Part shown: piece after piece, positions 35,492 through 43,398 of the stretch
Layout: each line of letters begins with the position of its first letter
How positions within the stretch are numbered: position 1 is the first letter of the stretch
DNA from: Lentimicrobium sp. L6
GTDB taxonomy: Bacteria; Bacteroidota; Bacteroidia; Bacteroidales; UBA12170
Assembly (NCBI RefSeq): GCF_013166655.1
Contig: NZ_JABKCA010000049.1
Span: 1 to 43,967 of the forward strand
DNA length: 43,967 bases
Direction of reading: 5' to 3'
Notes under the pieces: generated by a model
Told to the model about the DNA's origin: nothing
What the model saw: the letters and a program-made list of their open reading frames with translations, nothing else
Database searches by the model: none
Program-made: the position numbers and the translations under genes

Positions 35492-36127
35492 TTAAGCTTT
35501 CACCACCTGATATTCCATATTCACCAATAAGTGAGCTTTGGGCTTTATAGACTGAACTACTTTGTGCTCTTGCTCTAAAACTCTTGCACGATATTCGTTT
35601 TGAGGTTCTTTGCCTCTCACTTTTTGCGCTTTTTTGGTTTCGTGATAAGTAAGCTCTATGAAAACACCTAAATCTACGCCGTTAGTTTCAACAGCATAAA
35701 GTCCATCAATAATCAACATATCCACTTCTGAATAATCTGTAGTGAGTTGGTCTACTTGCTCTGTCACTAGATCTACACATGGGCCTGTTGATTTGCTTCC
35801 AGTTTTGAACTCTTCTACATTTCTGTAGATGGTATCCCAATCATATTCGCCCAATCCTACAGCCGTTTCAATTCCATTCTCAGTTCTCCATTGTGTTCTT
35901 TCTAATGGGAGAATGCGATAATAATTATCAATATGTAATGGTTTAGCCGTAATCTTATGGCTTTTAAGTTCTTTCGCCACAGCGTGTGCCAATTCACTTT
36001 TTCCGGAACCACTTTCACCTGAAATGGCAATGATAAATTTATTTTTCTTTTGCTCTAAAATGACTTTAACAATATCATGAGCAGCATTTATATGCTTTTC
36101 TGTGATTAATAATACGTCGCCTAACAT
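35492..36127 (-). CDS. Uridine-kinase-like P-loop phosphotransferase of unknown substrate
   Basis: A 211-aa cytoplasmic protein of the uridine kinase/phosphoribulokinase fold. Walker A is GESGSGKS (37-44). HIDNYY follows, like the substrate-binding DxxY loop of uridine kinases, then LIIDGLYAVE at the position of their LIVEG strand. A basic lid region ends RARVLEQEHKVV. It differs from true Udk in several motifs, so the substrate is uncertain. It sits between the beta-phosphoglucomutase/GH65 gene and the amylase gene. Maltose phosphorolysis leaves free glucose and no glucokinase is in the window, so a sugar kinase role is conceivable, but unproven. Upstream is a heptamer tandem repeat. Confidence 0.65.
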   Translation of the reverse strand: MLGDVLLITEKHINAAHDIVKVILEQKKNKFIIAISGESGSGKSELAHAVAKELKSHKITAKPLHIDNYYRILPLERTQWRTENGIETAVGLGEYDWDTIYRNVEEFKTGSKSTGPCVDLVTEQVDQLTTDYSEVDMLIIDGLYAVETNGVDLGVFIELTYHETKKAQKVRGKEPQNEYRARVLEQEHKVVQSIKPKAHLLVNMEYQVVKA

Positions 36128-36133
36128 AAGTCT

Positions 36134-36166
36134 AAGTTTAAAGTTTAAAGTTTAAAGTTTAAAGTT
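36134..36166. repeat. Heptamer tandem repeat (AAGTTTA)n before the P-loop kinase gene
   Basis: Four exact copies of AAGTTTA (36134-36161) and a further AAGTT, 6 nt upstream of the kinase start on the minus strand. It lies in the 69-nt gap behind the GH65 fusion gene. Short unit repeats like this can gain or lose copies by slippage and would change the distance between upstream signals and the start codon. Confidence 0.85.
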
Positions 36167-36196
36167 GGTGCACTCACACAACTCATCCCTCCGTTG

Positions 36197-39100
36197 TTAA
36201 ACTAGGTTGATTATTTCTTTAATATTTTCTTTTAAAGATACTTCTTTTCCTGATATGATCACTGTTGTATTTTGATTTGTTGTGATGCAAATTTCAGATT
36301 TAGAAATATTTATATTGAATTTGACTCCTCTGAATACCATATTGAATTTAATGGTTTTCCAATGTTTTGGTAATTGAGGGGTGATTTCGAGTATTTCTTT
36401 GTGGAGGTTGATTCCTGCATAATTGGTTAAAGCTACCATTACTGTTGAAGCCATTACTCCAGTATGAATGCCTTCTCCAGTAGTTCCGCCTTGAATATCT
36501 ACATAATCACTACCCAAAGCATCTTCGTATAATTCCCAGCTGAGCTTTTCATTATCGATGATATTGGCCAATTGAGCATGAACCACACGGCTTAAGGAAG
36601 AACCATGAGAAGTACGAGCCAAATAGTAATCCAAGTTTTTCTCCAAATAGTTATCTGGAAGTTTATATCCTAAATTCTCGAAAATCTCGTCTACCTCTTT
36701 TTTCTCCAAATTAAAGAAGGTCATTAAAGTATCGGCTTGCTTTGCTACTTTATAATCGTCGGCAGATTTTCCTTCAGCTTTGAGGAGTCTGTCCATGCGG
36801 TAAATGTTGGTGTATTTTTCGCGATAAGCTTTCCAATCTAATTCCTTTAAATCAAAATAACCATCGTATTGCGAAATAATACCCTTCTCGGAAATCACGA
36901 TGTTTAAGTTGGCAGCAATATCGTCCCAATGCAACATTTCCTGATAGGTAAGCTGTATTTTTAATAATACATTCTCCTCTGCAGAGCAGTCCATTTTGCT
37001 GGTGATTTCTTTTACTTTTCCAAGCATCCAGGCCACCATAATATTGGTGTAGGCATTGTCTCTTAAACCACCTTCTTTAGCATCAGGATACATTTCATGG
37101 AATTCATCAGGGCCCATAACTTTGTCGATACTGTATTTCCCAGTTTCTTCATTTTTTGAAGACTTACTAGCCCAGAAACGACATATTTCGAGGAACATTT
37201 CAGCTCCATATTCTTCCATGAATTTTACATCATTGGTGGCTACGAAATATTCATATACATTATATGCAATCGCTAAACTGACATGTCTTTGTAGGCAGCT
37301 ATTGTCTTCGCCCCATTTGCCAGAAAGAGGGTTTAAATGAACAGTTTGTGTTTGCTCACTTCCATCTGATCCACTTTGCCAAGCAAACATCGCTCCTTGA
37401 TAACCATTCTCTTTGGCATATTCGCGAGATTTGTTTAATCGGCGATATCGATACATCAATAATGACTTAGAGATTTCTGGGTAATGGATATTATAGAAAG
37501 GAAGAATAAATAATTCATCCCAGAAAATATGTCCACGATAAGCTTCCCCATGAAGTCCACGAGCAGTTACACTGGCATCTAATTCAGTATTGAATTCAGA
37601 AGCAGAAAGCATCATGTGATAGGAGTGGAGACGTAAAAGTTTTTGACTCATTCTATCTCCTTCTACTTGTATATCTATATCTTTCCAAATCTCAGCCCAT
37701 TTTGCTTTGCTTTCTTCAAAAAGGGTGTCAAATGACTCTAAATCATTTAATTGATCCAGTGCTAAAGTCTCTGGTTTTTTAACTACATGAGAGCTATAAA
37801 TACTGAGGAGCTTTTCAATACTGAAGCTTTGTTTTTCTTTTAAATCTGCCTCATAATAGGCATAAGCACCATCGTACTCTACTTTTGACTTGAAAGTGTG
37901 GTTTTTTGTAGCATCAGAAGTTTGAGCGAAGTGTTTAATAGCTTGGCTTACTGAAATGTTCGATTGACGAGTTTTTACGTTTACGAGTAGCTTCTCATCG
38001 GTTGCATTGGCAGATATAAACTCCAAATGGTTCTGATTTAGAGTGTTATATCTGTTGACTCCTCTGTTTTCAATCTGTCCATCAATTCCAATTCTGAAAG
38101 TGATTTTTCCGTCGAAGTTTAACGGCGTGAACACATATTGTTGTGCTCCAGCATGCTGACGAACCATGCTCGCCATTCTTTTCGATTCAATTTGGAATCG
38201 CTTGCCATCAGCAGCTTTTATGATTAAATTTTTTGAAAATAAGCCTGTCTTGAGGCATAAATGTTTCTTATAAACTTCGAATTCAGCAGTTTTGTAGTCC
38301 CACCATTCGCCATCATTGATTTTAAATTCTATCAATGTCCAGTTTGGGGTATTTACAAAATCTTCGTTGGGAATCATGCGGTCACCAATGGGCGACTCTA
38401 ATGTATTATATAAACTAGCAATATAAGTTCCTGGGTAATGTTTCTCGTCGGCTCGTACTTCTTCCATAGCTCCTCGGTTACCAAAATAACCATTTCCAAC
38501 TGCTAATAATGACTCACGACTTTTTTCTTTGGCCTCCTCATATTCATGATAAGTGATAGACCAATTGTCTTTATCTAAACCATCCTCAAACCATTTATTA
38601 ATGCCTTCGAGTTTGATTTCTTCAATATCTTCGACTACAACATCGGCTCCATTTCTATAAAGCTCCTCAATATTATGCTCACGAGCTAATCCTAATACAA
38701 AACCAAAGTTTCCAGCTTTTCCTGCAGCTACTCCAGAGGAGGCGTCCTCTACAACCACAGCTCTATCATAGCTAACACCTAAATTATCGGCTGCAGTGGT
38801 GAAAATATCTGGTGCTGGTTTTCCATTTAAACCTAAACGAGCAGCATCTGTTCCATCAACTATGGTTTCCACGATATCAAAGACACCAGCGGCTTTTAAT
38901 ACGGAACGGCAGTTTTTACTTGAAGAAGCCACACCCAAACGAAGATTATGCTCTTTCATCTGGTGCATCAGTTCTATAGTGCTATCGAAAGGACTAACGC
39001 CATCACGATCCAATACCTCGTTGAAGGCTTTGTTTTTTCTGTTTCCAAGGCCACAAACAGTGACTAGTTCGATACTGTCTTCTACATCGCCAAATTCGAG

Positions 39101-39343
39101 CTCTATATTACGACTAGCGAGAAAATCCCTAACCCCATTATAGCGTGGTTTTCCATCTACAAATGGGAGATAGTCTTTTACATAATCAAACTCCTGAAAA
39201 GGCTCACCAGTTTCTTGAGCTCTATCCATTAGGTATTCATCAAACATTTTTTTCCATGCTGCGGCATGAACTTCTGCTGTTTTAGTGATAACCCCATCTA
39301 GGTCGAAGATGATGGCATCGAAGTTGAATTTTGAATTTGACAT
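36197..39343 (-). CDS. Fused beta-phosphoglucomutase and GH65 disaccharide (maltose-type) phosphorylase
   Basis: A 1048-aa two-enzyme protein. Residues 5-245 are a HAD beta-phosphoglucomutase with Asp14 and Asp16 in FDLDGVI, SSSK near 140-143, Lys175 in GKPAPD and VVEDASSG. Residues 260-1048 are a glycoside hydrolase family 65 phosphorylase. It has the N-terminal super-sandwich (NGYFGNRGAMEE), the helical barrel with catalytic acid Glu747 in MGPDEFHE, and HGSSLSR near the phosphate-binding site. An inverting GH65 enzyme makes beta-glucose-1-phosphate, exactly the substrate of the fused mutase. The disaccharide is probably maltose given the starch locus; trehalose, kojibiose and nigerose are alternatives. 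No signal peptide, cytoplasmic. Single open frame. Confidence 0.9.
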   Translation of the reverse strand: MSNSKFNFDAIIFDLDGVITKTAEVHAAAWKKMFDEYLMDRAQETGEPFQEFDYVKDYLPFVDGKPRYNGVRDFLASRNIELEFGDVEDSIELVTVCGLGNRKNKAFNEVLDRDGVSPFDSTIELMHQMKEHNLRLGVASSSKNCRSVLKAAGVFDIVETIVDGTDAARLGLNGKPAPDIFTTAADNLGVSYDRAVVVEDASSGVAAGKAGNFGFVLGLAREHNIEELYRNGADVVVEDIEEIKLEGINKWFEDGLDKDNWSITYHEYEEAKEKSRESLLAVGNGYFGNRGAMEEVRADEKHYPGTYIASLYNTLESPIGDRMIPNEDFVNTPNWTLIEFKINDGEWWDYKTAEFEVYKKHLCLKTGLFSKNLIIKAADGKRFQIESKRMASMVRQHAGAQQYVFTPLNFDGKITFRIGIDGQIENRGVNRYNTLNQNHLEFISANATDEKLLVNVKTRQSNISVSQAIKHFAQTSDATKNHTFKSKVEYDGAYAYYEADLKEKQSFSIEKLLSIYSSHVVKKPETLALDQLNDLESFDTLFEESKAKWAEIWKDIDIQVEGDRMSQKLLRLHSYHMMLSASEFNTELDASVTARGLHGEAYRGHIFWDELFILPFYNIHYPEISKSLLMYRYRRLNKSREYAKENGYQGAMFAWQSGSDGSEQTQTVHLNPLSGKWGEDNSCLQRHVSLAIAYNVYEYFVATNDVKFMEEYGAEMFLEICRFWASKSSKNEETGKYSIDKVMGPDEFHEMYPDAKEGGLRDNAYTNIMVAWMLGKVKEITSKMDCSAEENVLLKIQLTYQEMLHWDDIAANLNIVISEKGIISQYDGYFDLKELDWKAYREKYTNIYRMDRLLKAEGKSADDYKVAKQADTLMTFFNLEKKEVDEIFENLGYKLPDNYLEKNLDYYLARTSHGSSLSRVVHAQLANIIDNEKLSWELYEDALGSDYVDIQGGTTGEGIHTGVMASTVMVALTNYAGINLHKEILEITPQLPKHWKTIKFNMVFRGVKFNINISKSEICITTNQNTTVIISGKEVSLKENIKEIINLV

Positions 39344-39380
39344 TTTTATTTAGGTTTTTTATTATCTATTTTATGTATTT

Positions 39381-39535
39381 GCCACGAAGTCACAAAGTCA
39401 CAAAGAGTATTTTGATTTAGTCAATGTTTTAACTTTGTTTCTTAATATTATATGTTTTTTACTATTGTTATTTTTTACTACGCAAAGTCATGTAGTCAAA
39501 ACTTCCTTTAAGTTCTAGTTTTAGTGCCTTTGTGG
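39381..39535. repeat. Intergenic repeat-like element with CACAAAG / CTTTGTG ends
   Basis: The gap between the GH65 fusion gene and the trehalose-synthase-like gene starts with GCCACGAAGTCACAAAGTCACAAAG (repeated GTCACAAA) and ends with TAGTGCCTTTGTGG, roughly its inverse. I recognise this wording as typical of dispersed intergenic elements in Bacteroidota genomes, but no second copy is visible in this window. It has no coding capacity. Confidence 0.4.
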
Positions 39536-39537
39536 TA

Positions 39538-41241
39538 TTATTTTAGCGCAATCCAATAATAAGAATAAGCAGGAATCATTACTTTGTTTTTCAAGGTTCT
39601 GATATTTTGCCCTAGTATATCTTGGAATGGAAAACGACCATCGTAGTCATAACTAATATCAGTTCCAGATAGGTTAATTAGAACTAATATTTCTTCATTT
39701 TCGAATTTTCGTTTGAAGCTTAATAGACCCAATTCATTATTTTCTAGCCACTCAATTTCTCCTCTACCGAAGGCTTTGTATTTATTTCTGGCATTTACCA
39801 TGGCGCTTAAGCCAGCAAAAATCTGTGATTCAAAGGAGTCGCGCTTGTCCAGCTGAGCTTCTACCTCTTCCCAGTTCACTTTTCCACGAACTAAAAACCT
39901 GGTATCATCTTTACCGGTCATCTGAATCATTTCTTTATAGAACTCCTCATCGTTTCCTTTTCCAAATTCGTCACCGTAATATAGTACAGGTGTTCCAGGT
40001 AAAGAAAGCATTAAGCTATATGCTAATTTTATTTTCTGTACATCTTTTTTGAAAAGTTCTGACATGCGAGAAGAAATACCTTCTCCAACTCTAAAATCCC
40101 ATTCTGGTTGGTGGCAATAGTTTTTATGAATATAGGCTCTATCAGCTTCATCCACATAGACCAATTCGAGACTTAACTCATCGTGGCAACGAAGGAAGGT
40201 AAACCATTGGCTATTGGCTGGAATTTCTGGTGTGACTTCTGGGCTCAGGGTTTTTAATACAGGTTCTGCACTTTCCATGCTTAATGCTTTAAACATTTGA
40301 GGCATCAATGGGAAGTGGTAAGCCGCATTACATTCATTACCAGTTTTAATATAATCCACTACATCTTGTGGTTTTTGGCAAGCTTCGGCTAATAATAAAG
40401 TACCTGGACTTAGATATTCACTTACGGCTCTGAAAAATCGGAGGATGGTATGGGTTTTAGGTAAGTTTTCACAATCAGTACCTTCTTCTTTCCAAAGGTA
40501 AGGAATGGCATCGGCTCTAAAACCATCAACGCCTTGCTGCATCCAGAAAGCAATATTTCGGCTCATGTCTAATAAGACAGCTGGATTGCGGTAATTCCAA
40601 TCGGGTTGGAATTCGAAAAAGCGATGGAAGAAATACTCTTCTCCATCTTTTTCCCAATTGCTAGGGCACATGCCTTTAAAAAGAAGACGAGCCTCTTTAT
40701 ATTTTTCAGTGTCTTTATTCCAAATGAAATAATCGCGATAGGGATTGTCTTTTCCTTTACGAGCTTCTTGAAACCATGGGTGTTCCATGCTGCAATGATT
40801 CATGGCAATATCGAATATTACCTTGATACCTTTACTATGTGCATGTTCTAAAAATTCACGAAATTTCACTTGTTGATCTTCTGAAGAAGCCGTGTCGGGC
40901 ATATTAAAAAGCTCTGGACGAATTCTACGATAGTCTTTAATATCGAAACCCGCATCTTTCATGGGTGAATCGAGGATGGGGAGTAACCATAGACAAGTCA
41001 CACCCAAAGAGGCAATATGATCGAGTTTATCTATTAAACCATTAAAATCTTTATTAAACAAATCCACGTAAAGGCTATAAACCACAGCATCTTTATACCA
41101 ATCTGGATTCTCATTAGTAGGGATTTCTTTCTTTAAATCAGTAAGTTCCGAAATGAAACTCTCTAATTTGCTTAAAGGCTCATTTGGATATAGTTCCTTG
41201 AAACTGTTCTTTAAGATTTCAAAATTTTGTGCTTTATTCAT
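39538..41241 (-). CDS. Trehalose-synthase-like GH13 enzyme
   Basis: A 567-aa cytoplasmic GH13 protein nearest to the trehalose synthase (TreS) group. TreS-like words are PDWYKDAVVYSLYV (46-59), LWLLPILDSPMKDAGFD, MNHCSMEHPWFQEAR, DGFRADAIPYLWKEEGTDCENLPKTH and LPGTPVLYYGDEFG. Catalytic residues are Asp244, Glu286 (LLLAEA) and Asp354 (RCHDE, where TreS has RNHDE). The GDGIGDF motif near the start is absent, replaced by NKDFNGLIDKLD. TreS interconverts maltose and trehalose; the changes leave room for an alpha-glucosidase or amylase. It is the first gene of the cytoplasmic block, and LacI-like half sites lie 100-145 nt upstream. Confidence 0.78.
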   Translation of the reverse strand: MNKAQNFEILKNSFKELYPNEPLSKLESFISELTDLKKEIPTNENPDWYKDAVVYSLYVDLFNKDFNGLIDKLDHIASLGVTCLWLLPILDSPMKDAGFDIKDYRRIRPELFNMPDTASSEDQQVKFREFLEHAHSKGIKVIFDIAMNHCSMEHPWFQEARKGKDNPYRDYFIWNKDTEKYKEARLLFKGMCPSNWEKDGEEYFFHRFFEFQPDWNYRNPAVLLDMSRNIAFWMQQGVDGFRADAIPYLWKEEGTDCENLPKTHTILRFFRAVSEYLSPGTLLLAEACQKPQDVVDYIKTGNECNAAYHFPLMPQMFKALSMESAEPVLKTLSPEVTPEIPANSQWFTFLRCHDELSLELVYVDEADRAYIHKNYCHQPEWDFRVGEGISSRMSELFKKDVQKIKLAYSLMLSLPGTPVLYYGDEFGKGNDEEFYKEMIQMTGKDDTRFLVRGKVNWEEVEAQLDKRDSFESQIFAGLSAMVNARNKYKAFGRGEIEWLENNELGLLSFKRKFENEEILVLINLSGTDISYDYDGRFPFQDILGQNIRTLKNKVMIPAYSYYWIALK

Positions 41242-41287
41242 GATAAAAACCTTGATGATTTGTTCAATTTGTTTAATTCCTTTTATG

Positions 41288-41295
41288 CAAATCTA
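41288..41295 (-). promoter_or_regulatory. Possible -7 box of the cytoplasmic glucan block
   Basis: TAGATTTG on the minus strand fits TAnnTTTG and lies 47 nt before the ATG of the trehalose-synthase-like gene. No -33 box at the usual distance. The LacI-like half sites begin about 50 nt further upstream. Confidence 0.3.
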
Positions 41296-41343
41296 GTAAC
41301 AAAAGGAGTGGTTTATACTAAGATACAAAAAGTATGGGACTTT

Positions 41344-41386
41344 CAATCGTTTGCGTTAAAAAGTTTTGCATTGGTAACGTTTGCGG
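41344..41386. promoter_or_regulatory. Degenerate LacI-type operator upstream of the cytoplasmic glucan block
   Basis: CAATCGTTTGCG (41344-41355) repeats the left arm of the two perfect-arm sites, and AACGTTTGCGG (41376-41386) repeats the right arm. The CGTTTGCG cores start exactly 30 bp apart (41348 and 41378), about three helical turns. The close 22-bp palindrome of the other two sites is not kept (AAAAAGTTTTG stands where AAACGTTTG is expected), so it is a weaker or differently spaced site. Confidence 0.5.
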
Positions 41387-41453
41387 TTTGTGGGATTGGG
41401 GAAAATGCTTAAAATTGAAATTATCAGTAAATTCACGTATAAATTAGGTGTAA

Positions 41454-41461
41454 TATTTTTG
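41454..41461 (+). promoter_or_regulatory. Candidate -7 box of the sorted protein gene
   Basis: TATTTTTG fits TAnnTTTG and lies 33 nt before the chosen ATG at 41495. It supports that start over in-frame codons further upstream. Confidence 0.35.
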
Positions 41462-41494
41462 ATATATTTACATGCTGCATATAAAACAATAAAT

Positions 41495-42343
41495 ATGAAA
41501 AAGAATTACTATTTAACTTTTGCTATCATCCTTATATCATCATTTAATGCATTGAGCCAAGAATTTCCTACCCGAGGAGAAGTCTATGATTATGAAATTG
41601 GGGATGTTTTTCATATGGTAAATACTGAAAAGGCAGGGGAATATGGTGAGTGGTATTATACAGATAGTATTGTTAGAATTAAAAAAGTAATTGATAAAGT
41701 TTATTCTATCAATAATGATACTGTAATATTTGAATTTTTTGTTAAAGAAGCTAAGATATTTGAGTATCAGCCCAATATATATAGTGAGTATGAGCTGACA
41801 TTATATTATACAAATTTGGATGAAATTGTGTCAGGAGATTCTATAATAGAGGATCCTGAAGTCTTTAATGGTAGAAAAATGGTGCTTTTTGATACGATTT
41901 ATATTGAGGGCGCAGAAGAGGATCGCTATGAGAGAAGTTGGGTAATAGGTTGTGGCCAAACAAAAAATAATAGCGATTACTTTTCTTGGGCTAACATTAT
42001 GAGACAATTATATACAAGGGAACTAGTCTACTTTAAAAAAGGAGAGGAAGAATGGGGTGAAGAGCTAGTTATGGTTGGGGTAGAGGAGGATATTTTTGAA
42101 AACAATTTTACAGTATTTCCAAACCCAGTTCAAGATAGGCTATATATTTCAACCCATATTGCCAGCCAGAATCAATTTTCGATTCAATTTTATAATTCCA
42201 CAGGTCAATTGATGAATACTCTTAGTGTCTCATCGAATGATGTATACGTAGATATGAGTAATTATTCCAATGGGTTGTATTATGTTAAACTCCTTAATGA
42301 AAGCGGAAGTATCCTTGCAAAACAGAAAGTTTTGAAAATTTAA
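41495..42343 (+). CDS. Secreted protein of unknown function with type IX sorting domain
   Basis: A 282-aa precursor with a signal peptide (1-22, ALSQ-EFP). A central domain of about 180 residues is rich in acidic and aromatic residues (GEVYDYEIGDVFHM near its start) and I do not recognise it. A type IX C-terminal sorting domain follows from about residue 204 (FTVFPNPVQDRLYIS, then the STGQ and NGLYYVKL strands). It should be moved across the outer membrane by the type IX system. The ATG at 41495 starts the signal peptide; in-frame upstream codons add a non-signal sequence. It is divergent from the glucan block and convergent with menF; no functional link to either is visible. Confidence 0.72.
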   Translation: MKKNYYLTFAIILISSFNALSQEFPTRGEVYDYEIGDVFHMVNTEKAGEYGEWYYTDSIVRIKKVIDKVYSINNDTVIFEFFVKEAKIFEYQPNIYSEYELTLYYTNLDEIVSGDSIIEDPEVFNGRKMVLFDTIYIEGAEEDRYERSWVIGCGQTKNNSDYFSWANIMRQLYTRELVYFKKGEEEWGEELVMVGVEEDIFENNFTVFPNPVQDRLYISTHIASQNQFSIQFYNSTGQLMNTLSVSSNDVYVDMSNYSNGLYYVKLLNESGSILAKQKVLKI

Positions 42344-42376
42344 AATAGTCTAGTCTGATTTATCTCAGAATAGAAA

Positions 42377-43396
42377 TCATAAAAATGCACTCAAGGTCTG
42401 AGCTTTATTTTCAGTTTCTTGATACTCATCTTCTGCAATACTATCTTTTGTAATTCCTCCACCTAAATATAAATGGAAAGCCTCATCATCGATTTGCATA
42501 CAGCGTAGATTGACGAATAAATGGAATTTCTGAGGAGCGTAAATACCAATAAATCCAGTATAATATATTCGATCGTGCTTTTCAATTTGCAATAGGAAAT
42601 CTTTAGCTTTTTGAGTTGGTGTGCCACAAACGGCAGGAGTGGGGTGGAGTTGGAGGAGTAGCTGGGTGGCGATGGTCGCTGCAGCCATAGCGGAGAAATC
42701 ACTTCGTATATGTGCAACTGGGCCAGCAATAGCACTATAAGGTTCTGATTGTGTGAAATTGAGCATATGACTTTTGAATAGACTTCTGATATAATTCTGA
42801 ACCCAAATTTGCTCGTCCTGCTCTTTTACTGGCCAGACCAAATCCTCTGCATTTTCTTTGTCTATCACCTTAGTTCCTGCCAAAGCCATAGTCTCAAATT
42901 TAGACTCCTCAAATTTTGCTAAGGTTTCTGGGCTTGCGCCACACCAGATTTGCCCATTAGGCAATTGAGTGAGGTAGACAAAAGCATTGGGGTATTTATC
43001 ACATAATTGAGTAAATACCTGCTTAATGGATTTGTCATTTCTTTTGAAAGCTTGTACTCTACTCAATACTACTTTTTTCAGTTCTCCTTTTTCTATTTCT
43101 TCAATAATTTGATGAACTTGCTTTTGGTGTTCTTTAGCTGAAGCATGATGTGTCTCGAAAGGCTTCGATTTAAAATCTAAGGCTAAATCAATCCATTCTT
43201 CAGAATTTATTCTTTTTGTATGCTTAGAATTAAATGCAAATATGGGGCAAGCTGATTCTTCATCAAAGGGAGTCATTATAAAATGACTTTCTTTTAAATC
43301 ACAGATTTTCTCGATGATACGTGCTTTACTTGAATTATAATATAGTTCAGTTTGCTGGGGGAGTCTATAAACTACAAATGAAGGACTCTTTGTCAT
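42377..43396 (-). CDS. menF: Isochorismate synthase (MenF/EntC family)
   Basis: A 339-aa chorismate-utilising enzyme that turns chorismate into isochorismate, the first step of menaquinone synthesis. Family motifs are KKVVLSR (107-113, with the catalytic Lys), ASPETL (154-159), ALAGT (171-175), LHPTPAVCGTP (250-260), YYTGFIG and LGGGITKDS near the C-terminus. MenF and EntC are hard to separate by motif; the thioesterase partner and the menBA pair elsewhere in the window favour menaquinone. It begins 2 nt after the menI stop. MenD, its usual next gene, is not here; a type IX-sorted protein gene converges instead. Confidence 0.88.
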   Translation of the reverse strand: MTKSPSFVVYRLPQQTELYYNSSKARIIEKICDLKESHFIMTPFDEESACPIFAFNSKHTKRINSEEWIDLALDFKSKPFETHHASAKEHQKQVHQIIEEIEKGELKKVVLSRVQAFKRNDKSIKQVFTQLCDKYPNAFVYLTQLPNGQIWCGASPETLAKFEESKFETMALAGTKVIDKENAEDLVWPVKEQDEQIWVQNYIRSLFKSHMLNFTQSEPYSAIAGPVAHIRSDFSAMAAATIATQLLLQLHPTPAVCGTPTQKAKDFLLQIEKHDRIYYTGFIGIYAPQKFHLFVNLRCMQIDDEAFHLYLGGGITKDSIAEDEYQETENKAQTLSAFL

Positions 43397-43398
43397 TT

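Noticed and set aside
36134-36166. Heptamer repeats as a CRISPR array
   Set aside because: Units are 7 bp and directly joined with no spacers, and no cas gene is nearby; a simple tandem repeat.
38796-39143. 115-aa open frame antisense to the beta-phosphoglucomutase part
   Set aside because: It lies wholly within a well-supported gene on the other strand, has no recognisable domain and a composition of a reverse-frame shadow.
41227-41412. 61-aa open frame on the plus strand in the gap before the trehalose-synthase-like gene
   Set aside because: It overlaps the LacI-type half sites and the end of a gene on the other strand, and its sequence shows no family features.
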